DNA of 64,000 bases from Epiperipatus broadwayi (taxonomy: Eukaryota; Onychophora; Udeonychophora; Euonychophora; Peripatidae). Under the pieces are notes generated by a model. It was given only the letters and a program-made list of their open reading frames with translations, searched no databases and was not told the origin of the DNA. Of the stretch, positions 35,800-47,150 are shown in pieces; positions within the stretch are counted from its first letter, which is position 1; the number at the start of each line of letters is the position of its first letter. The stretch lies in NCBI GenBank assembly GCA_028023455.1, contig JAQFVV010012510.1, positions 1,428,001-1,492,000 of the forward strand. The letters are read 5' to 3'. Both the position numbers and the translations under genes were made by a program.

Positions 35800-36012
35800 A
35801 ACATCACATGATGACCATTTCTTATGCTTGCTCATAACTGTTATTAAAACAGGTAAAGCTCTCCATACAGTAGTGCCAAGCTAGAAACTAGTCTGGATAT
35901 ATTGGATGAGTAGGCACTACATAGGGATTTTGTTCACAAGCCTTCTGGCATCCATTGATTACTCTGGCTTGCACTGAGTGGCACTACTGTATGAAAAGTT
36001 CTGCCTGTTTTA
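35800..36012 (+). mobile_element. FB1 foldback element, internally deleted, 213 bp
   Basis: Starts within the tail (AACATCACATGATGACCATT), keeps the left end to CATACAGTAGTGCCA, jumps to AGCTAGAAACTAGTCTGGAT, and ends CTGCCTGTTTTAA. Flanking repeats ATAAATTTATTTCT (35786-35799) and ATAAATATATTTTT (36013-36026) match at 12 of 14 positions. Confidence 0.8.
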
Positions 36013-36026
36013 ATAAATATATTTTT

Positions 36027-36879
36027 TCAGTTGCCAATATTAAATATTATATAGACTATATATGTACTTACTGTTTTTTTAGTTGCTATCAGCTATTGTT
36101 TAAATCGAATATTTAGTTGAAAATTAAACCAAATTTGCTGTAAAATGTTTTAATTCGTTGTTGGCAAACAATTTCGTGCAAAATTTATTTCAAATCTCAA
36201 GCTTAAAATCATAACTTTCTTAGACTGTTAAATTAAAAATAATGTTTTACGACATTAATAATTTCAACAACGTTTTCACTACGCGATCAGAAGTCTATGG
36301 AAAAATAAAGTTGGCTCTTTAATGGAAGTAGTAGATGTCTGTTTCTTCCCATGTAGGCCACGGAAAAGCTGATGAGTAATCATATTAGTAAACAGGGTAT
36401 TACCCAAGAAAAAAAGCTTTTTTTATATTATTTCATCATTATTTGTAAAATATTTTAATAGAGCCGTATATTTTTCTTTTATTAATGTCATTTTCCTGTG
36501 AAGCTTAGCATAGTAGTAGAAAGTTGAATTCTGGAATGTGAAATCCGGTGCTAGGACTTTATAAACTCTTAAGGAATATAATGACCATTCAATTACTTAT
36601 TTATTTATAAATATCATTAATAATCATTTGCCAATAGTCTTAACTTTGATCTTCTTTTTCAATCTATTCAGTTTTGCTTCATTCTAGCATCCACTTCTTT
36701 TCGTATTACAATATTTTCTCTAATGTATCTTTCTTTAATATAGTACTTCTTAAAATATATTCCTTTTACCTACTCAGTTTCCTTTTTTTGTATTTTTAAT
36801 ATTTTCTTTAGTTTACTTTTCATCTTCATATATATTTATTATTATGCTTTTCTTACATTAGAAATAATATATATTATAG
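36027..36879. other. Intronic DNA before AMDHD1 exon 2, nothing recognised
   Basis: AT-rich. The last 200 bases are T-rich (TTTCTTTAATATAG, TTCCTTTTTTTG), in keeping with a diffuse polypyrimidine context before the acceptor at 36878-36879. Confidence 0.45.
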
Positions 36880-36986
36880 CAATGGATTAATTGCTGGAAT
36901 TGGTTATAATTCTGAAATTAAAAAGCAATTTAATGATGTTATGTTCAGCAAAGTAATTAATGCCGAAGGATTAAGTATTTTACCAG
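36880..36986 (+). CDS. AMDHD1: Imidazolonepropionase (AMDHD1), coding exon 2
   Basis: A 107-base exon between a TTATAG acceptor and a CAG|GTAACA donor. With the AA carried from exon 1 it reads Asn-Asn-Gly-Leu-Ile-Ala-Gly-Ile-Gly, then a Lys/Gln/Phe helix region, and ends ILPG with the last Gly codon split. The NGxIxxIG pattern followed about 30 residues later by ILPG is the standard N-terminal amidohydrolase layout. In this family ILPG is followed by a metal-binding Asp-Ala-His-Thr-His-Pro segment, so the next exon should begin with that. I found no such exon in 36987-64000, so it presumably lies downstream. The exon covers residues 49-85 of a protein whose relatives are about 420 residues long. 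Confidence 0.85.
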
Positions 36987-37049
36987 GTAACATTTATATT
37001 TGTTCATGATGCATGTATGCATATATATATATATAAATAATTAGAGGGG

Positions 37050-37183
37050 ATTTAAACATACTTTCAAGCTCCCTTCAATTATCCACTCCATCTTATATAA
37101 CCGATACACATGTCCATATATGGTTATATAAGATGGAGTGGACAGTTGAAGGGAGCTTGAAAATCTGTATTCAAATTTTCTCT
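37050..37183. repeat. Hairpin with about 56-bp arms
   Basis: TTCAAGCTCCCTTCAATTAT and CCACTCCATCTTATATAACC (left) pair with GGTTATATAAGATGGAGTGG and ACAGTTGAAGGGAGCTTGAA (right) around a short loop at about 37106-37115. It lies just downstream of AMDHD1 exon 2. Confidence 0.88.
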
Positions 37184-38015
37184 AACAACATCTATAGTTC
37201 AGTATATGCATTATACTTGTATTCAAATATATATATATTAACTCATTTTCATTCTTAATAAATAGAATCAAAATCATTTAACAGTGTAAATATTTAAATG
37301 TATATCACAATAATTCGATATTAAACTTCAATTGAAAAAAGATTTATTTCTATAACACGTAAATAATATTTGTCATTTCTACTCCTGCAATAGCAAGTAA
37401 AGTTACATAAATGATGATGATTGATATTGTAAATGACAGAATTGCACCACCCTCATAAAAATCCCCCAAGGGCATTCTACATGTGCATTACATATTCTGA
37501 CATCTCAGAAGACCAACCTTTTTCTTTACCACCTGCTAAGATCAGGGAGAAAACAAGAGACTTAACTATTTTACCTAAGTTATTGATTGCAAATAAAGAT
37601 GACAAACCACCAAATAATGATACTAACACAATTTTTTTTTCTCATGTGTCACAGCATCTAACTTCTCGATCTTCAATGCTTGACAACACACATATGTACT
37701 ACATAACAGATATCCTGGCATAACTCTAGTTAATTCATTTGGGAAATAAATCTTTCTAAGTTTTAAAGTATTATTTTAATTTAAATTATGCACAGATATA
37801 ATATACACTATGCTTAAATGTTTGAAACAATTGATATTTCATAGTCACTATTTTAGAGTTAAATGTTTGAATCGATTTCAATATACTGCATAGAAACCTA
37901 ATTACTCGCCCCTCTCATTATTTCTGTTCTTACATTTGAACAGCCGGCCTGCCAAATGTGGATAATATAATATTATAAAACGATTTAACTAATTGACTGC
38001 TGTCTTCAATTCCAG
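37184..38015. other. Intronic DNA with a possible SINE remnant
   Basis: No exon recognised. At about 37630-37690 a T run followed by CTCATGTGTCACAGCAT and later AATGCTTGACA resembles the tail and head of a reversed tRNA-Gly SINE with a lost middle. This is a weak match. The open frame at 37433-37723 spans this remnant and has no family signature. Confidence 0.35.
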
Positions 38016-38073
38016 GTTATGGTATTATCAAGAAGTTAAATAATAAAATTGTTGTAAAATACAGGAAATAACA
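38016..38073 (+). other. Possible alternative terminal exon of AMDHD1 (weak)
   Basis: A good-looking acceptor (TGTCTTCAATTCCAG, ending 38015) is followed by an in-phase continuation of exon 2: Gly-Tyr-Gly-Ile-Ile-Lys-Lys and about 11 more codons to TAA at 38071-38073. It lacks the metal-binding His-X-His expected in the real exon 3, so it would yield a truncated, inactive protein of about 100 residues. It may be coincidence. Confidence 0.2.
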
Positions 38074-39295
38074 TCTGTATTACAATAGTTCTGAATAACA
38101 ACTAGTATATGATAAATTATATGCACATGGTATGCATTAATCTTCTACCGTGTATATTGCATAATCATGACTACCAGTTGCAAACATATCACTACAGACA
38201 TGTATGAAATAGAATAGATAATATAGGGTAGGAACTGATCATTTACCATGCATACCTATTTAACCAAAATAATGACTGCAAGGAATTAACAAGTGCAAAT
38301 CATGTTACAGTCATTTCACTAATGCATTACATAAGAATGAGTATCAGATGTAACTAGCATAACCTGCATTGATGGATTAAAGATGTTCACTTTTATCAAT
38401 AATATTATATCAAACCCCAAGAATAGTTAGCCCCAACTGATGTCTGTTCAATGTAACCTTAATCTAGCTTGTCTATATAGCATGATGGACTTCCATTTGT
38501 AATCTACAAATTTATTGCTCTAACACACTACTTATCTTTTAAATAAAGTGGAAATAATGAATTAATTAATTTACAACTTTTAATAGCATGGCAAGAGACT
38601 GTGATTACAAGCTAATTGCCTTTTATAAGCTAATTTATTGCAATTAGTGCTGACTAAATTGTGGCTTGATATTTAAATAAAACAAATTACAATATCTTGT
38701 CATATTTACTCATAAACAAATTAAATAAATAATTATTCATAAACATATTTTATTATATAAAAAACAATAACTAACTAGATGTTAGTTTAAAGTTTATACT
38801 TATTATTTCAGTGGTCACAGTTAATGTTCAATCCTTAGGTATTGGTGGGGTTAATTCTTTATCATAGCTATGATGAATGAAGGTTTAATTGATATTCAAA
38901 CTTTATTAGAATGTTTCAGCAGTTATTTCATCTTGGCTTAATGGATAGTTCTTTCAGTGGCACTCAACATCAGGTTTTTACTTATATCAAGTGGATACAT
39001 AGTGGATGCATGTTCAGATAGTCTCTTCTGTTGATGGTGAAGCAGATAATGGCTTCTCTACTCTTGCATGGTAGACTTTCTGTAACTATCAGATAAGAAT
39101 TAATTAAAGTAGATTAATAATAATGCCAGAATGATAAACACTGGCAGAATGTTAATCACTGACAAGATAGGATGTAAAAAATCAACAAAGGTATCGGGTT
39201 TGGATATAAATGTAGATGTGTAGAGGAAATGGTTCTGTAAAACTAATGGTAAGCAAGTTACTAACAAATGTAATGGAGAAAAAAGAGTCAAAAAA
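38074..39295. other. AT-rich DNA, nothing recognised
   Basis: About 1.2 kb without a recognisable exon, RNA or repeat. Confidence 0.45.
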
Positions 39296-39860
39296 ATTTA
39301 TAAAAGAGTAGATAGGAAAGACAAAATTGTTAAAATTAGATGTTTGAATCTGAAAAGTGATAGGAGACCAGAAAAGTGGTTGGAATTAAACAAAGCAATT
39401 AAAAATGAAGAGCATGAGGTCCTAGCAGTAGTGGAAATGCATCTAAGAGAAGGAGTATAACATATACAGACAGACTTGGTATGACAGAATATAAATAGAA
39501 AATAAAAAAGTGGTGGTGATATAGGAATTATATAAAAAAATATTTAAATACTGTTAAATGTTAAGAATATTTGTGGTTTGAGATAAGGTTAGGAAGACAA
39601 GAAAGGATGGTGGCTATAATAAATATGGATACTGGAGATAGTCAAACTTTAATGGAATGGAACAATAGCATATAGAAATGCATAGTTAAAGATACTCAGA
39701 GTTTCAAAAAAAGAGAAGAAAATAATTGTTATAGGCAATATGAATGGGCATATTAAGTAATTGTTATAGGCAATATGAATGGGCATATTAAAGAAATTGA
39801 TGATGTACATAACAAGAAAGGACAATTTTTGAAGAATTTTTGTCCTGAAATTCACAGATA
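39296..39860 (+). pseudogene. Degenerate LINE endonuclease fragment
   Basis: Broken frames contain APE-endonuclease words in order. A KIRCLNLKS-type start lies at about 39330 and VVEMHLRE (the catalytic-Glu region) near 39428-39452. A SGGDIGII-type strand lies near 39505, and IIVIGNMNGHIKEID (normally G-D-F/M-N) near 39722-39800. A 36-base segment, AATTGTTATAGGCAATATG plus GGCATATTAA, is tandemly duplicated at about 39722-39790, which duplicates the GNMNGH motif. Stops and indels show it is dead. The 5' half and RT are not seen, so it is a fragment. Confidence 0.6.
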
Positions 39861-40177
39861 ATAATAAACCTTACATGATATTTATTTTTAAGACATGTGT
39901 ACATATTACAAACATCTTAATATATTTATTCACATTTATGATACATTTTATATTAAAAATTATAGAAATTATAATATTAATACTAATATTTTCCCTTGTT
40001 TAATTTTTTTATAGCAATACAAATATAAACACAATCATGCATTAAATTACTGAAATATGTTGCTGAAATGATATATAAAAATATTTTAATTTTGTAAAAA
40101 CAATATTACAGCTTTTAAGAAGTTTTTTTAATTAACTTCTTCAAAGTGTTAATTGGAATAAAATATTTTGAATGTAA
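39861..40177. other. AT-rich DNA before LINE 2, nothing recognised
   Basis: This may include the 5' leader of the following LINE, but I cannot find its start or a target duplication. Confidence 0.4.
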
Positions 40178-40363
40178 GCAAATATCCATGTAAGAAATAT
40201 TTCTTCTGCATCTTTTAAACACTATCCAAATAGAGATAAAAATAATTTACAAACCCAATCATTTGAACATCCGTTAGAATCTCATACCATAGCTGGTCAT
40301 CCACCACTCAACACTTGTCACAATAATGTCTCCCCTCCTGTCACTTCAAAACATACCTTATTG

Positions 40364-42101
40364 ATGGGAAAACAAGATGAACTTGATCATAATTTGTTAA
40401 ATCTCACATACGCAAATAATGCAAATTTTACTAAACTACAAACTAACCCTGCTGATGAAACTAAATGTATCACACTTCCTATGTCATATGCTAGTGCAGC
40501 TTGGGCTGGAATAACACAATCTAGGTCAGTTAACCACTCTAGCAATGGCCAACCCTTTCTTCCTGCAGGTCACAATACTGATCACCAAGCCAGCAATACA
40601 AATCAAAAAACTGTGGGAATGGACATTCTTGAGTTGATAGAACAGCAATCACACCATGCAGATGATCTGGCTCAAGTGGATCCACTTGAAAGTAATATTA
40701 CATTAAATCAACTTTCAATGGAGCAAATGGATACTATTGTCTCAAATTTTAATCTGACTATTCCAAAAATGCTTCTGAAATCGCTGGCTAACTATAGCAA
40801 TGATAAGAGTATTAAACGAGCGGTAACGGACCTAAAGTGTGCTCTGTTTAAATTTCCAATGAGTGCATTATTTGAGTTAATTAGGAGAGCAAATATTGCA
40901 AATGAAATACATAGGATCTCTACCGATCTGAATGACCACTATATAGTAGTCGAATTCAAGACCTGGGCTGGCAGAAATAACTTTAAAAGCAAATTTAAAG
41001 TATTGGATGATAAGATCATAGTAACTGTAGATATAAACAGATCATTCACTCTAAATGGGTCGGTAAAAGATTGCATTACAGGAATAGATGAATCTTATTT
41101 ACAAGAGATATTGGAACCCTTTGGCAAGGTGACTAGTTTCATCTACCTTCCAATTGACAAAACATTTAACAATATTCTCTCGAACAAAGCAACATTTAGA
41201 CTGCTCCTAAAAAAGGAAATAGTGCCAACAGATATTCCAACAGTGTTGTCGGCTAGAGGCTGTCTCATGATATTATCTTTTTCAGGGTTAGGCCACAGTG
41301 CTTCTACTGTGGACAAAGAGCACACCTGATTAAGGAGTGTTTGAATCATATATGTACAGTTTGTGGTCAAAAAAAAGGTCGCACTCACAGATGTAGGCAA
41401 CAACAGACTTCTCATTCAGTTCCAGAGGTGCAATATGCTTCACAACAACTGAGTGCACAACACAACAATGTAGAACAGCAGGATGAACTCAACTTAGAGC
41501 AAGCAAATAAAAAAAGTATCCTAATACATGAAAGGAATCAGCCCTCCTTAATTAACAGTAATCAGGATTACAAACATAACACATCGCATAACAATAGTGA
41601 CAAAAACCAAAACAATAATCAAAGGCTGTTGGAATCAAAACCAAAAGATTTCCACAATAATGAACCTAGGAATTTGCATGAAGGCCTAGAGTTTCAGCTC
41701 AGTCACAGTGTCTGGTAATAGGGCTGGTGAAAACAATATAAACCAAGATCAAACCAAACCAAAAAAAAAGACAGAAATACCAAAACCTAACTCCACCCAA
41801 GGTAAATATAACATCTCACCAAGTCCTAGTGACACACTGATAGCTGTGAATAATGAAAATATCACTCCTTACCAAACACCAGTAGATTCTGCCACTTCCT
41901 GGTCTCTCAGATGAGATGGAGACATTCATCACTCCTAACATCAGTCATAAAAGAAAACCATGGGTTGTATCTAGTCCTAGCTCAGGAGAAGAAGAGATAG
42001 CATTTCCACTGAGGCAAAAGTCCAAATCCACAATATCAAATGCAACTAACAATAAGCATAAAGGAGCCACAGAAAAGAAATGCAAGATTAATTACATCTG
42101 A
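40364..42101 (+). pseudogene. LINE 2 ORF1, Gag-like protein (broken)
   Basis: The first methionine used here is at 40364, but the frame is open from 40178 without an ATG, so the true start may be lost. Residues around 40730-41230 give a globular domain with IDESYLQEILEPFGKV, an RRM-like signature of L1/Tx1 ORF1. A frame change near 41280 separates it from the zinc-knuckle stretch CFYCGQRAHLIKEC (CX2CX4HX4C, about 41298-41340) and a following Cys/His cluster ending at about 41400. Beyond that are Gln/Asn-rich and Lys-rich stretches in successive frames up to 42101. The role inferred from the family is RNA binding in the retrotransposition particle. Confidence 0.72.
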
Positions 42102-42258
42102 TTTGGTAACTAGTTATCCTACCAATGGTTTGCCTGTGGATCTCCCCACTTCAGATTTAAACATCCCTCCAAACATCCACAAGGAAATTATTAAAAAAAA
42201 AAGTCTGCTAATATTTCATTGAAACCGCCTGTGGTAAAATCTAGTGGGCCATCTTGCA

Positions 42259-45200
42259 ATGGATAACAATAAATGTTTAATCTCTGCTGTCAATGTCTGA
42301 GGTATAAATTCCCTTGGTCATATTAATGCCATCAGGCATTTCCTTAAGCAAAACTCACCACATATGTTGTTCATAGGGGAAACGAAATATCACCTAAACT
42401 CGAACTACTTCATAAAATCAGAACTTAGTAAAATAGGATTCACCCAATTATCTACAGGTCATGCTGCTAGGGGAGGAGTTGGGGTAATAATAAATAATCT
42501 TCTGGCTCCAATGTCCTTCAGAATAATTTATCTAGATCAGAACCTAATTGCCATGGAGTTTACCTTCTCCTTGAATACTTTCATTGTGATTTATGTATAC
42601 AGCCTCAATGTTCATGCAACACTGCTGAAAATAGTCCACACAATTAACCTAATTACTAATAATAACAATGCACCTACCATTCTGCTCGGTGACTTTAACA
42701 TCTCCTATGAGTCCTTCACAAAGAAATATTTACCCCTACTCAACAAAGTATTTCTCAATGGGAGGGTTTTTTTTCCACCTGATGCATTTTCATTCTATAC
42801 AAAAAACAGTCACACACTCATTGATCTAATGTTTACTCGGCCGAATTGCACTATGGGATAGAGACTAGACTGCAACCAACAGCCTTTTGGGATCATTTTG
42901 CGATTATGGCATTCCTAGAGCTGAACAACTTTCAACAAATTAAAGTCAACAGGAGTCTCAGAATGTTCACTAAAACCATCGCCACTAAGGCATTTTTCTC
43001 AGAGGCCTACATTCTTTTTCACAAGGTGAACCTCATAAACCTACACCCAGTCGAGGCCTGGACTACATTTATAGGCATTATTCAGTCGCTGATTACTCAA
43101 TACACCTTCAAGCATAAGGGAACAACCACACTGATGCATGAATTGGACAGCCTGAATTAAAAAATTAAAAACTTCGATGATCAGGATCACAACATTGAAT
43201 ACTTACTTGAGCTAAAAGCTTCATACAGATCGAAACAGTCAGCAGTAGCAGAGATAATAGCTACAAAAAATGCAAAGAATTACCTGCCAGCTCAACATTG
43301 CTGGACCCGGGGCTATCTCAGGTGGGCTCTGGGGGCCAGAAAGAAACAGGAAGTTCCTACTTCATTGCTCATCAGTGGTGGCAGCCTTACTGGTGCGAAT
43401 ATGATTTTACACATAGAGAGCCACTTTCAAAACCTGCTATTAGGTCACCACACAAACCCTGCCTTGGAGTGGGTGGGCACAACCGGAGAGGCAGATCATG
43501 GTACTACACTCCAGGTCATCACCAGAAGATTTGAGGGTCTCCCTGACAGTGTTCATCCTGGCATTCATGCCATCCCAAAGTTTGTGTTCACTCACTTAAT
43601 TTTTTTTTTGCTGTGAGGATTATATTAAACATGTTAAACTACCTCATCATTGAAAGGAGAGTAATTCCTAACCTATATCCAATTGCCATGGTCCCATTCA
43701 TTAAAAAGAACCGGATCCTACCTCTCTTAGCAGTATCAGGCCGATATCGATGACACCAATTTTGTTCAAAGTCACGGAGGGTATAATAAAGAAAAAATTC
43801 AGGATGCCATTCTACAGGATATATCGGCCTCTCAATATGCAAGGAAGGGATCATCAGCTCTGACTGCAATTGGTGAAGTGAAAATTATGCTTGATCACAT
43901 TAGATCTAACAGAAAATCCCAGCCTGTGGCAGTTCAGCTGGATGTGTCCAATGCTTTTGATACAGTAGATGTCAACATCCTTTTTGAATTGCTATCTCAG
44001 TTGGACATATCAAAACAGATAATTCAGATATTGGACAATCTCCTGAATAATAGGCATATTCATATTTCCATAAATGGACATTACTCAGATGGATTTGCCC
44101 CTTCAAGATCCATACCACAAGGATCACCATTGAGTGGTCTATTGTTCATAAAGTACATCGACCCTCTGATTAAAGAGCTAGATCAGCTTCCAGGTATATA
44201 TGTGCTCCGGCTTAAGAAAAACATCAAGGTTTTTGCATACATGGATGACATACTTGTGATTCTTCCATCCCGTAAACATCTGAAGACACTTCATTCCATA
44301 ATTACCAATTATACTAAAGATTATAAATTATTCATCAATCCTCACAAGTCATCATCCTGGTGCATCAGCACTGATAGGAAAATACTATCCAATTTTTTAG
44401 CGGAACCTCAGTGTTTTCTGGGGTTTCCTATCTTCAAGTCATAGACTGCTATGTCTGTCTGCCTACAAAAATCCATCATAAGCAATGCTACTAAGGTGGT
44501 TCAGTCACTGTCAAGGACATACCTGTCCCTACAAGGGAAGATTGCTCTGATTAATATGAAGATTATGGCGAGCATAAATTACTATCTGCCAATAATGACA
44601 GTTACCAAATCATTCAGCTTACAAATTTGGAGGCTCTGTGGTCAGCTCTTATGGAGAGGTCAGACCACTGCAATTAGCATCTGCAGACTTCAGTTTCATA
44701 GGAGACAGAACGGTATGGATCTCCATTCAATTCAGACAATCAATTTCCAAAAAGGGCATTCACTTTTAGTAAACCTGGGAAAAAAATACCCTCTATCAGA
44801 TATTATAGAGACTGTAATACATACTGACAGACCTCCCCCCAGTAAACACACATGGCTTGACACCATTATTAAACAACAATCTCTATTCATTGGGCACTCA
44901 ACAACAGAGTTTAATGATAAAATCAACATCTGGCAGGCACATCGCCTGCTGAATCCTGAAAATACAGTTATTTATGCTCACCTAGGGTTCAGCAATCATA
45001 AAATCACCACAATATTTAAATATCTGCTACTGGAGCCCAAACTTTTGGATTATCTGATCAAGGTGAATATGGGCTCCATGCCAACTAATACATTCTTATA
45101 CTATAAGTGGTTTCTAAATAAAATAGACCCAATTTGTCATGCCTGTTATAGAGGAGAGGAGACCTTTAATCATCTGTTAAATATATGTCCAGGCTATAAC

Positions 45201-45467
45201 AGTATTCGAAGTGTCATCTCTCAACACTGCATTATAGCAGTGGATAAAATCCTGTACATCAGGGGTTGTCTCTTCTCTGGAGACTTTACAGTTATCAGGT
45301 TATCTATTTTCCTGACATACGCTTTTTGGTACACAAGGTGTAGGACAAAGTTCACACAACCAACACCAGACCCCAATGCTATATTTTGTGATAGGCTCAA
45401 AGCTCTTCAAAACAAGGACAAGATACTATCCTCTAGATTTTTGTTTAATAATACAAGGAGCTACTAG
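42259..45467 (+). pseudogene. LINE 2 ORF2, endonuclease-reverse transcriptase (broken)
   Basis: Starts at ATG 42259 (MDNNKCLISAVNV). A TGA at 42298-42300 falls inside the conserved NVxGI strand, where relatives have Arg. Endonuclease motifs follow: GETK (42376 on), GDFN (about 42689) and HTLIDLMF (42811 on), with WDH in place of the usual SDH near 42889. Frame changes or stops occur near 42855, at 43158 and near 43615. Reverse transcriptase motifs are QLDVSNAFDTVD (43936 on), SIPQGSPLSGLLF (44111 on) and AYMDDILVI (catalytic YMDD, 44235-44262). A TAG at 44442-44444 precedes the thumb. A C-terminal zinc finger, CHACYRGEETFNHLLNIC, lies near 45136-45190. Several lesions make it inactive. Confidence 0.85.
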
Positions 45468-45827
45468 TATGGCCCACAGACTCTACATGAATTTTGGACC
45501 TGATATATCCACATTGTAGGGTATCGTGAAAGAAGTAGTCTATGTTGCAACATGTTGGATTCTACTAGAGAGGCATTGATTTCACACTACATGTATCCCA
45601 GCTGATAAGTTAGCATTATTGGGTCAACCTCAAAAGGGGTGGGCAATACCAACAAAATAGTACGTATTTACTCATATATCAACCTGCTAGTGCAGAAAAT
45701 GGTTCTGGCATACATCTACCAGACCAACATCAGCAATGGATGAGCCAACATTAACTAAGTGTATTTATTATTCATCTGTACAATTTTATTTTGTCAATAA
45801 ATATATTTTTTAAATAAATAAGTAGCC

Positions 45828-45918
45828 AATGATTACTTCTTTGTAAATATAGGGGATACTTCTTTATTTAATAAATAAATAAAGAAGTATCCCCTATATT
45901 TACAAAGAAGTAATCATT
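45828..45918. repeat. Perfect palindrome, two 43-bp arms with 5-base spacer
   Basis: The arms at 45828-45870 and 45876-45918 are exact reverse complements (AATGATTACTTCTTTGTAAA ... against ... TTTACAAAGAAGTAATCATT). It directly follows the LINE 2 3' tail. A perfect arm match suggests recent formation or active sequence exchange between the arms. Confidence 0.97.
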
Positions 45919-45925
45919 TTTCCCC

Positions 45926-46375
45926 AGGCTATGACTTAAAAGCACTCTACATGTTGAAAAAAAGGAATTAAGAATAGAATAATTTCACCTATTATTAGTT
46001 GCTCTGATGTTTATAAGCATTCCTTTATTAACATTGTTGGTAATTCAAAGGAAATTAATTTATCAACCAGATGGCATATAGTACTTAAGAGTTGTTAAAC
46101 TCATAATTAATAATACAAGGTGTTTAATTTAAAGTTTACATATTAAATCTTGTTTAATTATTACAATCAAGATGATAAAAATGAGATGCTATCTCCAGCC
46201 TTGTATTATTAATTATGAATTTAATAACTCTTAATTACCATATTCCATCTTCACTCTAAATTACCAACAATGTTGACAAAAGTATGCTTATAAACATCAG
46301 AGCAACTAAGAATAGGTGGATTCATTCTATTCTTGATTCCTTTGTTCAACATTTAGAGTGCTTTTAAGTCCTTTT
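45926..46375. repeat. Foldback repeat, about 450 bp
   Basis: The left arm GACTTAAAAGCACTCTACAT, TTAGTTGCTCTGATGTTTAT and ATAATTAATAATACAAGG pairs with the right arm CCTTGTATTATTAATTATG, ATAAACATCAGAGCAACTAA and TAGAGTGCTTTTAAGTC. The arms are about 200 bp with moderate divergence, and the loop is near 46130-46190. Confidence 0.82.
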
Positions 46376-47150
46376 AAATACTTTACTAGAAATGTATGGA
46401 GTTGTAAGTATGTTGGCAATTTATATAGTTGGTTAAACATTTCATTCCAAGTTTGAAAGACTGATATATCAACGCTTGAAAATAAATTCTTATCAAATTA
46501 AGTCAATTTTATTAGTATTTATTATCCAATTGTGCATTTATCTGCTATTTATATAGTTTTCTTTTTTAATAAATTTATTTTTAAAAGAAGTCTCCATTCC
46601 ACATTTAAATTTTTTTTAGAATAAAAGTAATAATAGTAGATTGATTTTTTCCTGAAAGTAGAATTCCCTTTCTGAATTCTTTGTAACCTATATTTTATTC
46701 CAAATATTAGTAGCTCTATTCATAAAAATAATAACTTGACAGGTTTAAAAAGTGTTTTTAAAGTGGATACCATTTTCGACTGTAAATCAAATTTTTAAGA
46801 TTTGTTTTCTAAACTGAAAAGTAAAAAATAGTGGAACCTTCTCTCTAAAAGATTTCTGATAATTAATCAGTTGTGATCTTTAATTCCTTACTGAATTATA
46901 TATGTACGATTTTGAAGCCGAATTTTTATTGTATTTTAAAAAGGGGGAGCTGGCTAAATATTTAATATAAAATTAACGAAACATTTTTTTATAAAATTAT
47001 TGAATTAAATAAAAAAAACGATAAAATCGTTATTTTATTTTTTTATAATATTAAGAAATAATGGGAGATTTATTCAAATAATGTGTGCATGCGCAAATAT
47101 AATTTTCTATCTTCCACCTATAAAACAACATACAATAATAAGATGTGTTA
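46376..47150. other. AT-rich DNA, nothing recognised
   Basis: About 775 bp without a recognisable feature. Confidence 0.45.

Larger units (their letters stand above)
5395..36879 (+). other. AMDHD1: AMDHD1 intron 1 (about 31.5 kb)
   Basis: Bounded by donor AA|GTGAGT at 5395 and acceptor TATTATAG ending at 36879. The split codon AA+C gives Asn, so the reading frame is kept. The intron is filled with foldback repeats, SINEs, DNA transposon remnants and LINE copies listed separately. One LINE (29944-34247) and most foldback copies lie wholly inside it. I cannot exclude an additional unrecognised exon, but the protein alignment needs none between the two coding exons. Confidence 0.75.
40178..45815 (+). 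mobile_element. L1/Tx1-like LINE, about 5.6 kb, second lineage
   Basis: Two-ORF non-LTR retrotransposon, distinct from the 29944 copy. ORF1 carries an RRM-like middle and a CCHC knuckle. ORF2 carries an endonuclease, reverse transcriptase and C-terminal CCHC. The base composition is visibly richer in C and G than the surrounding DNA. The 3' end is a short UTR with AATAAATA near 45796 and a tail TAAATAAATAAG. The 5' boundary is uncertain: the ORF1 frame is open back to 40178. I could not define a target duplication, possibly because the 3' flank is a palindrome. Confidence 0.82.

Noticed and set aside
37433-37723. 96-codon frame after AMDHD1 exon 2
   Set aside because: No family signature, a non-ATG-like start context, and it crosses a probable SINE remnant. 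It does not match the expected exon 3.
44235-44262. YMDD motif suggesting a retrovirus
   Set aside because: The surrounding motifs (APE endonuclease upstream, C-terminal CCHC, no LTR, protease or integrase) show a LINE.
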